Of a stretch of DNA of 64,000 nucleotides, positions 58,988-64,000 are shown one piece after another. Each line of letters starts with the position of its first letter. Position 1 is the stretch's first letter. Both the position numbers and the translations under genes were made by a program. The notes below the pieces were generated by a model. It had not been told where the DNA came from. It did no database searches and worked only from the letters and a program-made list of their open reading frames with translations. This stretch comes from Crocodylus rhombifer (Eukaryota; Chordata; Crocodylia; Crocodylidae), in assembly GCA_038503035.1 (NCBI GenBank), contig JAVSML010000985.1:131372-195371 (forward strand), read 5' to 3'.

Positions 58988-59051
58988 CAGCTGATGTAAA
59001 TCAGCATAGCACAGATTACTTCAAGGGAGTGATGCAGATTTACATTGGCTG
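58988..59051. mobile_element. Short palindromic repeat
   Basis: CAGCTGATGTAAATCAGCAT (58988-59007) and ATGCAGATTTACATTGGCTG (59032-59051) are inverted copies matching at 17 of 20 positions, with a loop of 24 bp. It resembles the GTAAATCAGCATAG-type ancient amniote palindromic repeat. It is followed by GGGATCTGGCCCC. Confidence 0.75.
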
Positions 59052-62000
59052 GGGATCTGGCCCCGGGGCTGTGTGGAAAAACTTGGGTGGAGAAATCTAT
59101 GCTGTCCCTCCAGCCCAAAGCCACCTTGCAACCTCTAAGTTGTAGGCCATTTCAGGACTGAGATGTACAGTGGTATAGAGTTGGTAGCTGCTCTAAGCTA
59201 TGGCAGCCTAACCAGAGCTATGCCCACCACTCATGCCCTGGCCCTATCTTCCTTTAGCACCTGTTGATTATGGGGGGGAGGACAGCCTGACATTGTGCTT
59301 GTCTTTCTGGCCTGTCTGCACATCCATAACATTGTATGCTGACAAGAATCCCAGCTTTCAGGTCCAATCCTGCTCGCAGGTAACTTGGGGAGATTTTGCT
59401 ACTGAATCCTTAGAGAGCAAGGCCTGGTTTTCAGTCTCTACCAGCTGGCCAGAGGAAGGTGGTATAACCGGCATGGCCCAGTTTGTGCTGAGAACTTGTT
59501 CTTTCACTACATGTGTGGCCCAGACATTTATCATAAACATACTTCTAACATGATTGCTGCTGACTTTCATTAACATGTCAGGACCCTTTTGATTGTGCCT
59601 TTGGGCACAGCTTTGCCACCCTGGGAACAACCATTGGAAAAACACTTCAAAGGCAAAACCCCATCCCTGCTGCTCTTTTGAAAGGGAGTAATTTAGTACT
59701 GGTCAAAACCACCAGGTTTAGACACACATCTGCCATTCTGCTTCAGCTGTATTGACTGATGCACTCAGGCTCCCCATTCCCCATCCTATCCTGCACACCT
59801 GCTTAGGTTGAGCAGCAAAGCATCCATCTGCGTCTGGTCTAGAAATACATTTGTTACAGTCCCTGGTCAAGCTGCAGCTGCCTCTACCAGTGGCCAGGAA
59901 CACTGGTAGTCTGTATACCCCAGGGGTAATCAACACAGTTCATTCCCAGTGACTTATTAGTACTTGGCCTCTGGTCATGGTGTTAGTCATACTGATGTTC
60001 TTATACTGGGGTAATGGTGGTTTGTGCGCTGGGAAACCTGGGATTAGCACTGGCTTCACTCAGCAGTAACATATTTTTAACCGTATCTTCTTTCCCTGGA
60101 GGGCCGACAGTGCTACAGCCATATTTTATAGAGGATTTTCGCCTTCAGGGGGTCAGGTTTTGACTTCTCCTTACCTTTCTAGAAGGAATCCTGACTATTT
60201 AAGTCTCTCCCCTTCCTTTTGTCTCCAAGCTATCTGGTGACTCCCAGAATTACAAATGAGACCCTGAAAAACATGGGAGCTGCTTCAGGCTGCTATAAAA
60301 TGGAGCTGTAAGAACAAGCTTTAATGGATGGTGTAGGAAAGCTTTCAGACCTCAAAAATGTTTCTCTCCCTCTTCCAATAGCCTAACCCTTTCCAAGGAA
60401 CAACATGCCTGCCCACTGCATCATGATTGTGCATTGTTTTGGGGTTTCCTTTGACCGACATCAGGGCATAAGCAAATTTTAATCTAGTTGTATCTAATGA
60501 GGCTGCTGAGAAACAGAGAATAGAGCTAATCAGCAGGGCTCATCATATGACAATTAACAAGGAGACTGCTGCTGGAATTAAGAATTTCACTCCTTGCCAA
60601 TGGGTGCTTGGGGTAGGAAGCAATTTCTGTCTCTTATTACACTCAATCATTTGTTATCCTTTTTAAATGCATACTTATAACCTTCATTTCCCCTTTTTTT
60701 TCTTCCCCCGAGTTACTTTATCTTTTCTTCCTTCCAATTCCTGCATTGATATATGATCAGACTGCAGTTGGCCATTTATTTTTTTTTTAAGTCAGACATT
60801 TTTGTGACACACGTCTGCCGGGTTGCAAAATACTTGCACCAAAGCCAAGCATCTGCTTTTTTTATTAATATATGCTGGGGTCATGCTGCCAGCCTCTAAC
60901 TCCACAGCACAGGAGGAGCATTTCTCAACAGGCCAGGTCTTTTCCAGCAAGATACTGTCCTGAATCATAAAACACTAAATGAGCATCATTAACGTTCAAC
61001 AGAAGAGGAGTGACCATGTCTGCCCTCCTTTGACTGCTTTGCACTTCAAAGACACTTATCTCACTTCGCCTTCCTTGTACTGAATTGCTGGCTTCTGGGA
61101 AGCCCAGGACAAATCATACTCCCTAAAGCAAAACCTCACACAGGCATGGATATGGTTATAAAACCCCAAATGTTCTGCTTGGTGATGATATAAACCCTCC
61201 TCCACCAAGCAAGGAACATTCTCACTTCCTGGGACATTATGGAAGCCACAATTTTAGCTATATTCTAGGCAGCTCCCCACCCCCACCCAGGAGTGGCTAT
61301 GCAGAAAGAGAAAGGCTCTCTGCCTATTGAACCATCTCTCCAGCACCTCGGTTTGAAGGTGCGACATTTCTGATCCACATTCCCTGCTATGCAGGTCACC
61401 ATTCCCAGCCCCACTTGCTTGCCCTACTGAATAACAGCTACAGAATGTACAGAAGAGGAAATAAGCTGTACCAATTACCCTGCTTTAACGTGAGCAACTC
61501 TGGTTTCTAACCCAGCTGCTTTCAGATATACAGAACACCTTCCTGAGCACACAGGTTTCTGCAGCATCTGTTTCTTAGTCTTTGCTGGGCTTCCCTCTGA
61601 AAAAGAGTATTTAACACTTCCCCTTGGAGCTCACTGTCTACTCAGTGGCAAACCAGCCAGCTTCTGATGGAAGCAAATTTCTTTGAAAGATCCTGTCTAT
61701 CTGGGCAAACTGCACTGTTGGAGGAATAACAGCAACAACAATCTGGCTTCAGAGTATCCTGCCGCTTCAGAGATTTACTGGCGAAGATAATGATCTGTAC
61801 CGAGATTCCCTGAAACGCTGCTATCCTGGAGACAGTTCAGTCCTCGGAGCATAGCATTGCACTCCAACAGCCGCACCTTGAAATGCAGCTGCCACCCATG
61901 GTACATATTAGCCAGTTAGTCAACAACACCAAAGGGGAGGTTGCCAACTCCTTCAAAAAATGTGGAGAGATGCTGGTTTATCAAGTGGCAGGGACGAATC

Positions 62001-64000
62001 TTGCAACAACTATTTAAACATTAACAAGGCTGCCCTCATGCTTTCTATTGCCATTTTGGTCATTTACTTTCATGGAGATCTGAAACTCCATATGTATGCC
62101 AGGGAGTTTACATGGACTTCTCCTGTATTTATGTATTATGTTCGCAAGAAGTCGTTAAAGGAATGTTAAGGTTGCAAGACAGGCACTGAACATTAGAAAT
62201 GCTGAACTGAAGGTGGATTCTGCCCCCTCACCCCTTAATTTATCCTCTTGTGCCTTTGTATTATTTCAACAGTCATTAATTCAGCAAAGCACTCAGGAAA
62301 GTGCTTTTGATCTTTCATCACAGGCTGCAGCTTTATTATTAAGTAAGGGCGAGGTTGAGATTTGGACTATACAGTCTGCACAGGCATGCTTGGGGATATT
62401 AGAACCCTGTTTGGGCTTGCTGGCTCGTGAATTACTCCAAGCCTGCAGGAGTAACTGGGCTAGGCCACCCGGTTGCACCATCATATTCATTCCCCAATCA
62501 AGCAGGCAGGAAATAATTGGGAAGTGAGTGATATTTTATCTCCACATCAGCCAGCCCATTCAAATGGGTTAGGTGGTGCTGTCACTTGCTCCAGTCTCCC
62601 TTGCTGAGGACTGTACATAAACACACTGCCTGTCCTTTGGGCTTTCTAAAGAATGGATTTCCTGTACTTTTGCCCTCTGCACAGCAAACATGTATACAAT
62701 GAGCAGTGACCTTGACCGTGATTGAGCCATGCGGTGCCTGTGCAGGTGGCAGGTTAAACTATTATGAGAATACACGAGCCCCTTGTTCCCCTGTCTAGAG
62801 AGAGAAGAAGCTAGGGAGAATGGGTAGAGCAACAAACAGCCCACTCTTCAACTCTGATTTGCAGCCTGTAACTTTCCAAAGCTGAAGTGAGCAAACACAG
62901 TCACAGAACCTTCAAGGCTGGTTAAATAATTTCAGATTGGCTCTGCTGTCAGGCTGTAAAATACTTAACAAATGGGAAGAGATCCCAAGGGTAACCTTTT
63001 CAGCCTGCTGGTATTGAAAAGGAAGTGTTCTTTTTTCAGGAGTTTCTAGCCGAACTCAGCAGTTGTTAGATCTTTTTTAAAAGATTAGCCCATTTCTCAC
63101 CTCGGGCTCAGTCCCAGTTTCTTGATGCTAAGGAGACTGACCCAGCAGATCTGAAAGGGAGGAACTAGCACTTCTCTTCATTTCTCATCAGATTTATAGG
63201 ACTAGCTGTTGCCTTTCCAATAACCTTATATTAGTTCAATTTGTGCACCTGGCAGGGCTCCCTGTGCTTCTTGGAAGTGACCCTTTGTGTCTTCTTGAGG
63301 GGCAGATGGGCACAAAGTCTTTTGACAGGGTGCCACATGTAGTCCAAAGCCAATAAGCCAATGCTGATCAACACAACAGTTGGCAGGCCACCTGACTGAC
63401 TACCATGGTCAGGGTGGAGGGGTTTTGTAGGGCTTGTGGCAAAACCAGATTTTAAGGATGGTTTTAAAGGACAATTAGGTTACTTTGTGTATGTTTTTAG
63501 AGAGCATCTTGAATGTGGGTAACTAACCCTGTATTTTGATGGATCTTGAACCAAGTGGTTAGCTAATATTTGGGACTTTGCTAAGTTACTTCTACTAAGA
63601 AGAGAGATACAAGCTACGCATTTCTTTGGCATAACCCTGTTTATCTATGAGGGACATTCACAAAGTCCTTGGACCGCTGTGAACAGTAGCACAAAACTAC
63701 ACCAGGCAGTTTGCTTTGCTCAGGAATCTGAGCTTGTATCTCCGCAGGTACTGTGCCCAAAAGCAGTTCTGTCTGTCTTGCCTTCTTCCCAGGGCCTCAC
63801 TCAGAATATTTTTTTTCTGCTGTTTGCTCACTATCTCCCTGCTTTCTGAGGGCTGCTAGGTACAAGGAGCAGGATGCCCTTTTTCTGCAGAATATATACT
63901 TCTACTCAACCTGGGTAAATTCCATTTGAAAAGCCAGCAGAAGTGAATGCTGCTAGAACTAGCCTTTAACTTGCACAAGGGCTGCAGCTCACAGCTGGCC
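59052..64000. other. Unassigned; AT-rich block 60460-60900
   Basis: About 5 kb without recognised repeats. From about 60460 to 60900 the sequence is AT-rich and dense in TAAT/ATTA (for example AAATTTTAATCTAGTTG and ACAATTAACAAGGAG) with no transposon similarity, so it is a candidate conserved element. The low repeat density contrasts with the first 55 kb. No exon was recognised. Confidence 0.35.

Noticed and set aside
1..64000. tRNA, rRNA or snRNA genes
   Set aside because: I looked for tRNA-like A/B box pairs and saw only decayed MIR-type heads; no intact RNA gene could be supported.

Overview
The window looks like non-coding vertebrate nuclear DNA, most likely from a non-avian archosaur or turtle. 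A crocodilian is my first guess. The reasons are the mixture of CR1 LINE copies, MIR-type SINE remnants, Tx1/L1-clade LINE remnants, many short hAT-like DNA transposons that still have 8-bp target duplications, and solo LTRs. I found no intact protein-coding gene, no convincing exon and no structural RNA gene. Every reading frame with recognisable protein similarity belongs to a decayed retrotransposon. The region is therefore either a large intron or an intergenic stretch. Nothing suggests a bacterial or viral replicon, an operon or a CRISPR array.

Layout. 0-10 kb: a small foldback element (271-350), a 214-bp insert with a 13-bp flanking duplication (860-1073), a CR1 copy (about 1230-4014) split by a hAT-type element (1814-2252), an interrupted (CA)n tract containing a 10-N gap (5523-5626), and a three-unit inverted/tandem structure (7732-7960). 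10-20 kb: a probable solo LTR (10094-10570), a Tx1-like LINE C-terminus (11620-12100), a GC-rich block with a 100-bp tandem repeat (13046-13330), a 28-bp perfect palindrome (13540-13567), a foldback element (14120-14411), and a complete solo LTR with a duplicated 5' hairpin (16093-17271). 20-30 kb: a 1.5-kb imperfect palindrome (19845-21405), adjacent foldback and element-end sequence to 21922, and a reverse-strand CR1 (26040-28640) carrying a 36-bp miniature hAT remnant.

30-40 kb: a third CR1 copy (30995-32210), a reverse-strand solo LTR with a CAGG duplication (33777-35047), a MIR-like SINE, and an element tail with a possible degenerate hammerhead core (37304-37440). 40-50 kb: a hAT-like element (43200-44706) containing a nested 685-bp near-palindromic element (43567-44251), then a Tx1-like LINE (about 46640-48840) and two more short hAT elements with clear 8-bp duplications. 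50-64 kb: a few MITEs, then mostly unique sequence with some AT-rich stretches that could be conserved regulatory DNA.

The main theme is foldback structure. At least eight separate elements are inverted repeats of themselves, from under 100 bp to 1.5 kb, and several insertions are nested. That gives a relative chronology (CR1 first, then hAT; hAT first, then the foldback element). Coordinates of retroelement ends are approximate unless a target duplication is given. Superfamily names for elements without coding sequence are inferred from termini and duplication length.
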